Part shown: positions 27,533 to 35,628 of the stretch, one piece after another
Layout: each line of letters starts with the position of its first letter
Numbering within the stretch: the first letter of the stretch is position 1
Source: Actinomycetota bacterium
GTDB lineage: Bacteria > Actinomycetota > Actinomycetes > S36-B12
Reading direction: 5' to 3'
Assembly: GCA_029978585.1 (NCBI GenBank)
Contig: JAPOJD010000005.1
Span: 1 to 38,754 of the forward strand
Length of the DNA stretch: 38,754 nt
Made by a program: the position numbers and the translations under genes
Notes under the pieces: generated by a model
Seen by the model: only the letters and a program-made list of their open reading frames with translations
Told to the model about the DNA's origin: nothing
The model's database searches: none

Positions 27533-28480
27533 ATGAAGCCCGACCTCGTCGAACGCGATCTGCTCGAGATCCCCGCCCGTCTCGTCCAGCTCGCAACGGA
27601 GCTCGAGCACGACAATCCATGGCCCCCCCTGGCCCCCGCGGGTCCGCTGCTGAGCGGCATGGGCTCCTCTCAGTACGCCGCGCGCACGGTCTCGGGATGG
27701 CTGCGCGCCGCCGGGGTCGATGCCATTGACGAGATCGCGTCGACGGACCCCGGCTGGCCTGGCGGCGATGGCGCATGCGCGATCCTCATCTCTGCCTCGG
27801 GAGGCTCCGCGGAGACTCTCGACCGGATGGAGCGGCTTTCCGGAGGCACTCAGCGGATCGCTCTCGTCAACTCCCGTGACTCGGCCCTCGCACGGCAAGC
27901 CGACGTGGTCGTCGACATGCTCGCGGGTCCGGAGGACGGCGAGGTTGCGTGCCGCACCTACCGGCACACGCTGGCCCTGCTCCTCGCCCTCGCCCTGCCA
28001 CGCCGCGAGGTGGCCGCCGCGTGCCGCGCGGCCGCAGAGCGAACCGAGGAACTCCTCGCCGACTCCGCCTGGCTCGACCCCGTGGACGAGGTTCTCTGGC
28101 CCGCGGGAACGACGCACTGGATCGCGCCGGAGAGTCGGATCGGATCGGCGCTGCAGTCGGCGCTCATGGTCCGCGAGATCCCGCGTCGACCTGCGGTGGG
28201 ATGCGAGACCGGCGACTGGAGCCACGTCGACGTCTACCTCACCCTGACAACCGACTACCGATGCGTCGTATTCACGGGATCCCGGTGGGACGCGCAGGCG
28301 GCCGACTGGCTGTCCCGGCGTGGATCCCAGGTCGTCTGCGTGGGGGACGGGCTCGGCATCCCGGGGGAGACGACCCTGCCCATGCCTGCCGACCCTCTCG
28401 TCCGCATGCTCTGCGAGCCGCTCGTCGCAGAACTCCTCGCCCTGCGCTGGTGGCACCGAGACCCCGTCGTCGCTGCATGA
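27533..28480 (+). CDS. SIS-domain protein (sugar-phosphate isomerase/deaminase-like)
   Basis: GPLLSGMGSSQYAARTVSGWL, AILISASGGSAETLDRMERLSGGTQRIALVNSRDSALARQADVVVDMLAGPEDGEVACRTYRHTLALLLALA (GlmS/FrlB/AgaS-like SIS signatures). Confidence 0.82.
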   Translation: MKPDLVERDLLEIPARLVQLATELEHDNPWPPLAPAGPLLSGMGSSQYAARTVSGWLRAAGVDAIDEIASTDPGWPGGDGACAILISASGGSAETLDRMERLSGGTQRIALVNSRDSALARQADVVVDMLAGPEDGEVACRTYRHTLALLLALALPRREVAAACRAAAERTEELLADSAWLDPVDEVLWPAGTTHWIAPESRIGSALQSALMVREIPRRPAVGCETGDWSHVDVYLTLTTDYRCVVFTGSRWDAQAADWLSRRGSQVVCVGDGLGIPGETTLPMPADPLVRMLCEPLVAELLALRWWHRDPVVAA

Positions 28481-29751
28481 GCCTGCTCGACCAGGTGCGA
28501 GACAGCACCCGAGGGCTCAAGGCGGACGCGCTCCTCCCGGCCCTTCGCCGCGGCCACGACGACGACATCGAGGAGATCACCGACGTCGCCGCGCTGAGCG
28601 ATCGGTCGGCCGTGGCGGCCGTGCGACTCGTTGACGGACGCGACATCTTCGTGCCCATGGTGCTCGCCGCGCGGGACGGCTCAGCACGTCCTCGGGGGAC
28701 CCAGCCCGACAGGGCATGGCGTCGAGCCGAGCCGGCCGACGCGATCAGCATGAGCGCGCTTGGAGCGCCACCACCGCTTCGGGTGGACCACGTCAATCCG
28801 CTTCCCATGCTGGACCCTCAGCGAGAGCGGGGACTCGACGTCGACATGACAAATGACGTGCGCATTGTCGATGACGCGGTGGTCGCCAAGTGGCAGCTCC
28901 TTCGACAACCGGACGCGATCGTCGGCCAACGTGTCGTCGCTCACCTTTCCGCGGCCGGCTTCACCGACATGCCCGAGCCGTTCGCGACGGTGACCTGGGA
29001 TGACGACGTCGTCCTGACAGCGACCCGATTCCTCCCCGAGGCCGTTGACGGCTGGGACTGGATGCTCGACGAGGTCCTGCGGATGCTGGCTCACGGGGGA
29101 GCTAGCCCCTCATGGCCAGCCGAGATTGGAAGCCTGACCGCACGCATGCATGCCGCGGCCGCTCGACCGACTCCGGTGATCGACCGGCCCGTCGCTCGCG
29201 CTCCACTCCTCGACCTGGCCCAGCACTATCAGGCGCTGCTCGACACCGCGCTCGATCCCGAATTGCAGACCGCGGTGCAGAGGTGGCGCGCGCGTTTCAC
29301 CGAGGCCATCGATGTCCTCGCTGGCACGCAGGACGCCGAGGTGGTTCCCCTTCACCGCGATCTGCATCCGGGTCAGTTCCTACGCTGGCGGGGTGGCATT
29401 GCCATATGCGACTTCGATGGCAACCCGGCGTTCCGGGCTGAAGAGCAAGACATGCGCGGACCGACCGCCTACGACGTGGCCGGCATGCTGCGCGGCTTCG
29501 ATCACGTGGCCATCGCCGCCGCCAATCGCGCCGGAGCATCCGACGCTCTCGACCATGCCCGGGCGTGGGCGCGCGATGCGCGCCGGCAAGCACTGGATGC
29601 CTACCTCGCGGAACCAGGACTCCCCCCGCTGGACACCACCATCCTCGGCGCCCTCGAATCCCTGTCACCGTTGCACGAGGCGGTCTATGCCGCGACCTAC
29701 CTGCCGCGCTGGCGCTACGTACCTCTCGCCGTGCTCAATTGGGGCTGGTGA
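28477..29751 (+). CDS. Maltokinase/aminoglycoside-phosphotransferase-fold kinase, possibly glucosamine-kinase type
   Basis: VVPLHRDLHPGQFLRWRGGIAICDFDGNPAFRAEEQDMRGPTAYDVAGMLRGFDH (catalytic HxDLHxGQ plus DFDGNP); ATGA overlap with the SIS gene. Substrate is inference. Confidence 0.78.
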   Translation: MSLLDQVRDSTRGLKADALLPALRRGHDDDIEEITDVAALSDRSAVAAVRLVDGRDIFVPMVLAARDGSARPRGTQPDRAWRRAEPADAISMSALGAPPPLRVDHVNPLPMLDPQRERGLDVDMTNDVRIVDDAVVAKWQLLRQPDAIVGQRVVAHLSAAGFTDMPEPFATVTWDDDVVLTATRFLPEAVDGWDWMLDEVLRMLAHGGASPSWPAEIGSLTARMHAAAARPTPVIDRPVARAPLLDLAQHYQALLDTALDPELQTAVQRWRARFTEAIDVLAGTQDAEVVPLHRDLHPGQFLRWRGGIAICDFDGNPAFRAEEQDMRGPTAYDVAGMLRGFDHVAIAAANRAGASDALDHARAWARDARRQALDAYLAEPGLPPLDTTILGALESLSPLHEAVYAATYLPRWRYVPLAVLNWGW

Positions 29752-29752
29752 A

Positions 29753-30784
29753 TCAAGCGCTCATCTCGCGGGCGATCGCCGCGACGAACCCGTCGACGTC
29801 TTCGGCGGTCGTGTCCCACGAGCACATCCAGCGCACCTCGCCCGTCGCTTCATCCCACTCGTAGAATCTGTACTCACTTTGCAGCCTCGCCGTCACATCG
29901 CGGGGGATGATCGCGAAGACCGCATTGGCATCGACGCGTCGCCTGACCTCAACACCTGGGATCGCCTGAACCCCCGCGAGTAGTCGCTGGGCCATGCCGT
30001 TAGCGTGGCTGGCATTCCGCAACCACAGGTTGTCGGTGAGCAATGCACACAGTTGGGCACTCACGAAGCGCATCTTGCTCGCCAGCTGCATGGATGACTT
30101 GCGTAGAAACGGCACCGCCCGGGCCAGCGACGGGTTGAGTACAACGACCGCTTCGGCGCCCATGGCGCCGTTCTTTGTGCCACCGAAGGACAGGATGTCG
30201 ATTCCCACGTCCGTGGTGATAGCTCGCAGGGGAACGCCCAGGCCCGCCGCCGCGTTGGCAATGCGTGCACCGTCGAGGTGGACCTTCATACCGAGGGAAT
30301 GGACGTGTTCCACCAGCGAGCCGAGCTGGTCAACCGAATACGCGGTTCCGAGTTCGGACGACTGCGTGACGGTCACGACCGCCTGCTGCGATCGATGCAC
30401 GTCTCCGACGCGCACTGAGTGGACATCGACCGCGGCCGGGGTCAGCAGGCCATCTGCTACCGGCACGGTCCAGAGCTTCAGCCCGGCCACCTTCTCCGGG
30501 GCCCCTCCCTCATCGACGTTCACGTGAGCCGTCTCGGCGCAGATGACGGCCTCCCAGGGCCGGCAGATCGACTGCAGGGCGACGACATTGGCTCCCGTTC
30601 CATTGAATACCGGGAAGACCTCTGCCTGGCCGCCCAGATGATCGCGCATCAGGTCGCGTAGACAAGCCGTCTCGTCGTCCTCGCCATAGGCCACGGCGTG
30701 ACCGTCATTCGCTCGCGCGATGGCAGCGAGCACCTCGGGGTGCACTCCCGCGTAGTTGTCGCTCGCGAAGCCACGCCAGGTCAC
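29753..30784 (-). CDS. Low-specificity L-threonine aldolase-like PLP enzyme (beta-eliminating lyase family)
   Basis: FASDNYAGVHPEVLAAIARANDGHAVAYGEDDETACLRDLMRDHLG; MKVHLDGARIANAAAGLGV; DILSFGGTKNGAMGAEAVVV (PLP-Lys segment). Confidence 0.9.
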   Translation of the reverse strand: MTWRGFASDNYAGVHPEVLAAIARANDGHAVAYGEDDETACLRDLMRDHLGGQAEVFPVFNGTGANVVALQSICRPWEAVICAETAHVNVDEGGAPEKVAGLKLWTVPVADGLLTPAAVDVHSVRVGDVHRSQQAVVTVTQSSELGTAYSVDQLGSLVEHVHSLGMKVHLDGARIANAAAGLGVPLRAITTDVGIDILSFGGTKNGAMGAEAVVVLNPSLARAVPFLRKSSMQLASKMRFVSAQLCALLTDNLWLRNASHANGMAQRLLAGVQAIPGVEVRRRVDANAVFAIIPRDVTARLQSEYRFYEWDEATGEVRWMCSWDTTAEDVDGFVAAIAREMSA

Positions 30785-30785
30785 G

Positions 30786-31466
30786 TCAGCCCTCCGTGAG
30801 GTCAATGCGGCCGCTCTCCGGGGCGCCCGTCGGCTCCAGGATGCCAGCAATCACCTCGGCGAGTTCAGTCGTGTCGGTGTACCCGGGGAACTCCTTCTCC
30901 GGGCTTTCGACGCGCATGCTTTCGTTCACAAGGGCCTTGACCGCGACGATGATCGCCCGTGCGGACGTGTCCTTGAACGAGTTGTCGAGTCCGCCCACCC
31001 AGGTCTCTGCTGCCGCCTTGGCCGTCGCGTATGCCACGTTGCCGGCCGTGGGCTTGGCGGCGGCGGTGCTGGACACCATGACGTAGCGACCCGCATCGGA
31101 TCGCATCAGCGGCTCCCGGAACACGACCGTCGTGGTTCGCACGGTGCCGAAGACCCCCGGGGAGATGGCATCCCACGCTGCGAGCGCATCGCCGTCGACG
31201 GTCTTCGATCCGCGCCAGCCGCCCACCAGGTGGATGACCGCGTCGATCCGTCCGTGCCTCGCAAGAAGGTCGTCGCGGAACCCGGCTAGCGCGTGGACGT
31301 CGAGCAGGTCCACGACCGCCCAATCTCCACCGACGGACTCGGCAAGCGGGCGCGCCAGCGACTCCTCGCGGTCGACGACGATGACGAACCAGTCCTGGGC
31401 GAGTGCATGCGCGACCGCCGTTCCTCCCATGCCAGCGCCGAGAATCACCGCGACGGGGCGGTTCAC
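30786..31466 (-). CDS. SDR-family NAD(P)-dependent oxidoreductase
   Basis: VAVILGAGMGGTAVAHALAQDWFVIVVDREE; IDAVIHLVGGW; VMVSSTAAAKPTAGNVAYATAKAAAETW. Confidence 0.85.
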   Translation of the reverse strand: MNRPVAVILGAGMGGTAVAHALAQDWFVIVVDREESLARPLAESVGGDWAVVDLLDVHALAGFRDDLLARHGRIDAVIHLVGGWRGSKTVDGDALAAWDAISPGVFGTVRTTTVVFREPLMRSDAGRYVMVSSTAAAKPTAGNVAYATAKAAAETWVGGLDNSFKDTSARAIIVAVKALVNESMRVESPEKEFPGYTDTTELAEVIAGILEPTGAPESGRIDLTEG

Positions 31467-33550
31467 GCCGCCACCCCCGTGATCCCGCGGGCGGAATCAA
31501 TCGTGGGCGCCAGGGCCTTGCGAAGCGACTCATAGAAGACGTTGAGCGGGAACTCGTCGGGCAAGACCGCGTCGACCGCGTCCTTGGGATCGCTCGGCAG
31601 GGCGACGGGTCCCTGGGCCCACACCGACTTGGGGTGTGGGGGGACGAGCGAACTCACGAAGTCGTACGCGGCCAGCCAGTGGCCCATCCGGGATCGTTCG
31701 ATCCCCTCGCGATAGAGGGTCTCTACCTCGTCGCAGAGCTCGTCCATGCTGGCTTGCACCCGGCTCCAGTCGATGCGCAGCGTGTTGTCAGTCCACCTGA
31801 TGACCCCGCGCTGGTGCAGCCAAGCGAACACGATCTGTCCCGCGAGACCGTCGTAATTGCGGACACGCTCACCGGTGGTGGGGAACCGGAATAGCCGGTC
31901 GAAGAGGATGGCGATGCGTACGTAGGGGGCAAGCGTCACGCCACGTTCCTCGAGCCGTGCCGTCTCACGGAATGTCGACAGATCGCATCGCAATTCCTCG
32001 AGCCCGTACATCCAGTAAGGCATGCGCTGCTTGATCATGAAGGGATCGAATGGCAGGTCGCCGTGGCTGTGGGTTCGATCGTGTACGAGATCCCACAGGA
32101 CGAACGTCTCCTGCGCGAGTCGCTGGTCGTTAAGAAGCAACTCCGCCTCCGGCGGAAGGTCCACACGCAGGCGTTCGGCAGCGGCACGAGACACCCGTCG
32201 GAACCGGGCAGCCTCGCGATCGCAGAAGATGCCGCCCCAGCTGAAGGGCACGACCTCGCGCGTTGCCACGGTCTCGGGGAACAACACTGCGGAGTGGGTG
32301 TCGTACCCGGCAGTGAAGCCGAGGAACTCGATGGGGACGAAGGCGGCGTTGTCGTACGACGTGGCCTCGAGCTCAGCGATCCACTCAGGCCACACCGTGC
32401 GGATTGCCACGGCTTCGACGTTGCGATTCGGATTGCCGTTCTGCGTGTACATGGGGAACACGACAACGTGCTCGATCCCATCGCGTCGCACGGACTCGGG
32501 ATGAAACTCCATGAGCGAATCCAGGAAATCCGGAACGCCGAAGCCCCCGTCTCGCCACGCCGCGAAGTCGACAGCAACCGCATCCATGTAGTCCGCCTGG
32601 TGCGGGACGAGCGGAGCCAGCTGGCTGAGCGCGGCCATGATCTCGTCGACCCGCGCAGACGCGACCGCTGCATCCCCCGCGATGGAACCGTCCGCGGCTT
32701 GAAGGGGGCGCAGCGCCTCGACCGCCGTGACGAGGCGGAGCCACGCGGGACTCGAGAGCACCGGGCTCGCCGGCATCTCACCGGTCTCGTGACGGGCGCC
32801 GGCGTGCGCCCAGGTGACGATCGCGCGCCACAGGTGGCGGTTGTTCAGGTCTCCCAGGGAGTCATCGCCCGCGAAGTCGGAGTCGGCCGCGACGATGACG
32901 CGGCCCTGCCCGCACGAGACGCCCGCGAGGAGCGGGGCACCCGCGGGAGACGCCGTTGCCGAGGTGCGAGCGAAGACATACGTGTCGGCAGCATCGGCGG
33001 CCAGCCGGAGCGCACCGGCTCGATAGAACACGGCTTCGCCCCCGCCCGCGAAGATGTCACAGCCGTGGGCCGCGGATGGTTCCAGTACGACCCAGGTGGA
33101 GACGTCGTTGAACCGGCTTACGGGATCCTGGGCGGTCGCATTCACGATTCCAATGCCGAATCGCTCGGACATGGATGCGAGATTGTTGCCGTACTTGGCC
33201 TGCTCGGTCTCCGCCAAGATGACGAGGCCGCCTCCAGCGACCACGAACTCCTCGATCGCGGCGATCTCGGCCTCGCTATACACGGGGCTACCGGTGGCCA
33301 CCGTGGCCTCCCAGGCGTCCTCCGAACAGTGCGGGAGGACGAGCACGTCGATGTCCATGAGCGCATCCGGGGTGATCGGCCCCTCGATGTGGGCGGTCAC
33401 CGCGAAGCCAGCCGACTCCAGGGTGCGTGCCGCTTCGGCGTAGGAGGAGTCCGCCGGGTTGGCAGGGCTCATCGCCGATGCCACCTCAGGCCGGATGGAC
33501 CACGCCTGGCGATGACTTTCATCGACGAGGACACGGGCGAGGGGACGCAC
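31463..33550 (-). CDS. DUF6421-family protein with an N-terminal GATase/ThuA-like domain (695 aa fusion)
   Basis: N-terminal LVDESHRQAWSIR...DIDVLVLPHCSEDAWE...IEEFVVAGGGLVILAETEQAKYGNNLASMSERFGI resembles class-I GATase-like/DUF4350-type domains. The C-terminal ~440 aa (VHDRTHSHGDLPFDPFMIKQRMPYWMYGLEELRCDLSTFRE) resembles actinobacterial DUF6421. Confidence 0.75.
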   Translation of the reverse strand: MRPLARVLVDESHRQAWSIRPEVASAMSPANPADSSYAEAARTLESAGFAVTAHIEGPITPDALMDIDVLVLPHCSEDAWEATVATGSPVYSEAEIAAIEEFVVAGGGLVILAETEQAKYGNNLASMSERFGIGIVNATAQDPVSRFNDVSTWVVLEPSAAHGCDIFAGGGEAVFYRAGALRLAADAADTYVFARTSATASPAGAPLLAGVSCGQGRVIVAADSDFAGDDSLGDLNNRHLWRAIVTWAHAGARHETGEMPASPVLSSPAWLRLVTAVEALRPLQAADGSIAGDAAVASARVDEIMAALSQLAPLVPHQADYMDAVAVDFAAWRDGGFGVPDFLDSLMEFHPESVRRDGIEHVVVFPMYTQNGNPNRNVEAVAIRTVWPEWIAELEATSYDNAAFVPIEFLGFTAGYDTHSAVLFPETVATREVVPFSWGGIFCDREAARFRRVSRAAAERLRVDLPPEAELLLNDQRLAQETFVLWDLVHDRTHSHGDLPFDPFMIKQRMPYWMYGLEELRCDLSTFRETARLEERGVTLAPYVRIAILFDRLFRFPTTGERVRNYDGLAGQIVFAWLHQRGVIRWTDNTLRIDWSRVQASMDELCDEVETLYREGIERSRMGHWLAAYDFVSSLVPPHPKSVWAQGPVALPSDPKDAVDAVLPDEFPLNVFYESLRKALAPTIDSARGITGVAA

Positions 33551-33582
33551 GGATACCTCCAGGGGAGAATGATGGAAAGACT

Positions 33583-33591
33583 AGTGTAGCA
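33583..33591 (-). promoter_or_regulatory. Putative extended -10 promoter element of the DUF6421 operon
   Basis: Minus strand reads TG-C-TACACT in an AT-rich patch, about 33 bp upstream of GTG 33550, which has a GGAGG ribosome site. Confidence 0.5.
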
Positions 33592-33595
33592 ATAT

Positions 33596-33610
33596 CAGGA
33601 AATTCTCCTG
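33596..33610. promoter_or_regulatory. Interrupted palindrome, putative operator
   Basis: CAGGA-aattc-TCCTG, just upstream of the putative -10 and in the spacer between divergent genes. Confidence 0.6.
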
Positions 33611-33680
33611 CATTTTCTGAGTTCGGCCGTAGATCTTCCTGGATTGTGCCCTCGGGCTGCCCGCTCGCTAGCGTCGGCAC

Positions 33681-34925
33681 ATGCGTCGCAATTGGTCCGG
33701 GACCGTCGACTTCCCCCAGGATCTGCTGCTCCCTACGAGCGTGGCCGAGGTTCAGGGCCTCGTGCGCACCCAGGAACACGCCCTCGCGGTGGGGTCGGCG
33801 CATTCCTTCAGCCCCGCGGCCGTCGGACCTGGCCCCCACATCGGGACGGAGCGACTGCCGGCGCAGATCGACGTGGCACCGGATCGATCCTCGGTCGTCG
33901 TATCCGCCGGGACCCGGTACGCCGACCTCGGGCCCGTACTCCACTCGCACGGTCTCGCTCTCTCCGCGATGGCGTCCCTGCCGCATATCAGCGTGGGCGG
34001 CGCGATTGCCACGGGGACGCACGGGTCCGGCGACCGCATCGGAACGCTGTCCTCCGCCGTGCGAGGGCTCGAGGTCGTCACCGCAGATGGCGAGGTGCGC
34101 TGGATCCGGCGAGACATTGATTCTGACTTCGCGGGCTGGGTGGTCGCCCTTGGAGCCCTCGGCGTCGTCACGCGCATCGAGCTCTCCGTGGAACCGACGT
34201 ATGACGTCGCGCAGACCGTTCTGCTCGGGCTCGACCTGGACGTCGTCGAACGCGACTTCGATGCGGTGTTCTCTGCCGCGACATCTGTGAGCGTCTTCAC
34301 CCGGTGGCGACCCGAACCTGACGCGCAGCTGTGGCTCAAGCGGAGAGTCGACCGCGAGGGCGCCTGGGCGGGTTCACCGGACTTCGGTGCCCGGCAGTCC
34401 GGCGGGAAGGTGCACCCCCTCGAAGAACTCGACCCGGTCCACTGCACCGAGCAGGGCGGCCACGAAGGCCCCTGGTACGAGCGCCTTCCCCACTTCCGAG
34501 CCGAGTTCACCCCGAGTTCCGGCGACGAGATTCAGGCGGAGTACCTGCTGCCGAGGTCCCATGCGGTCGAAGGCATCCGGCGGATGCGGTCCATGGCATC
34601 GATGATCACCCCCCTCCTCCATGTGACGGAGATCCGCACCATGTGCGCCGACGACCTCTGGCTGAGCCCGGCCCAGGGTCGCGACACGGTGGGAATCCAT
34701 TTCACCTGGCAGAAGGATCGACGGATCTTCTCCGTGCTTCCCGCGATAGAGGAGGCGCTGCTGCCCCTCGGTGCCCGGCCGCACTGGGGCAAGGTGACCG
34801 TGGCCGCACCGGAGCGCATTGTCGAGGCATACCCGCTCTTCCCCAGCTTCGCGCGGCTCGTGGAGGCGGTCGACCCGCAGGGGAAGTTCCGCAGCGACAA
34901 CGTGGCGTCACTGCTGCGCGCCTGA
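33681..34925 (+). CDS. FAD-dependent alditol oxidase-like (xylitol/sorbitol oxidase, AldO family)
   Basis: NWSGTVDFPQDLLLPTSVAEVQGLVRTQEHALAVGSAHSF; LHSHGLALSAMASLPHISVGGAIATGTHGSG; SVSVFTRWRPEPDAQLWLKRR; C-terminal RPHWGKV. Confidence 0.88.
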   Translation: MRRNWSGTVDFPQDLLLPTSVAEVQGLVRTQEHALAVGSAHSFSPAAVGPGPHIGTERLPAQIDVAPDRSSVVVSAGTRYADLGPVLHSHGLALSAMASLPHISVGGAIATGTHGSGDRIGTLSSAVRGLEVVTADGEVRWIRRDIDSDFAGWVVALGALGVVTRIELSVEPTYDVAQTVLLGLDLDVVERDFDAVFSAATSVSVFTRWRPEPDAQLWLKRRVDREGAWAGSPDFGARQSGGKVHPLEELDPVHCTEQGGHEGPWYERLPHFRAEFTPSSGDEIQAEYLLPRSHAVEGIRRMRSMASMITPLLHVTEIRTMCADDLWLSPAQGRDTVGIHFTWQKDRRIFSVLPAIEEALLPLGARPHWGKVTVAAPERIVEAYPLFPSFARLVEAVDPQGKFRSDNVASLLRA

Positions 34926-34965
34926 TTGCGGGGCCCACCCCCGGTCTCCGTGAGAGGCTTGCCGC

Positions 34966-35628
34966 GTGACTGATCCGATCGTCGCGGTGCTCCCGTTCGC
35001 ACTGGGCGCCATGATCAGCCCCTTCGTCCTCACCGTTCAGGCACTCATCCTGATCGGCCCGAACCATCCCAAGGCGCGGGGATGGTTCTACACGCTCGGG
35101 TGCGCGGCGTTCACGATGCTCTACATCGTCGTCGTGTACCTCGGCTTCCGGCAGCTCCCCTTGGGGCAGGGCACCCCGAGCCCGGTGCTGCGCGGCGTGG
35201 AACTCGCTCTCGCCATCGTGTTCATCGTCCTCGCGATCCGCGCCTTCATCCGCAAGAAGCCGGCGGGCAGCGAGCACCAGAGTCGGGTCAAGCAGATGGT
35301 GACCGATGCCAAGTCGCCGGCCTTCTTCGTCGTCGGACTCGCTGTCATGGCCGTGGACCTCTCGTCCCTGCTCATCATCATCCCCGGCGTTCGCGTGGTC
35401 CAGGAGACCCAGGCCGCCTTCGCCCTGCAGGTCATCGCCCTTCTCGTGGTCCTGTTCTTCACGCTGCTGCCGGCACTCGTGCCGGTGGGCCTCGCCACGC
35501 TATTCGGGCGGAAGGCCGACGCCTTCCTCCAGCGCCTCAATCACTGGGTGAACGCGCACACCAAGCTCATCTCCGCCGGGATCTGCCTGATCCTCGCCGC
35601 GTTCCTCCTCTGGGGTGCCCTGAAGTAG
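34966..35628 (+). CDS. GAP-family (SfLAP/Sap-like) integral membrane protein
   Basis: LPFALGAMISPFVLTVQALILIGPNHPKARGWFYTLGCAAFTMLYIVVVYLG..., six hydrophobic segments. GTG start. Confidence 0.75.
   Translation: MTDPIVAVLPFALGAMISPFVLTVQALILIGPNHPKARGWFYTLGCAAFTMLYIVVVYLGFRQLPLGQGTPSPVLRGVELALAIVFIVLAIRAFIRKKPAGSEHQSRVKQMVTDAKSPAFFVVGLAVMAVDLSSLLIIIPGVRVVQETQAAFALQVIALLVVLFFTLLPALVPVGLATLFGRKADAFLQRLNHWVNAHTKLISAGICLILAAFLLWGALK

Noticed and set aside
32063-33589. 508-aa plus-strand ORF antisense to DUF6421
   Set aside because: Shadow ORF; the minus-strand protein shows recognisable family segments and a ribosome site.
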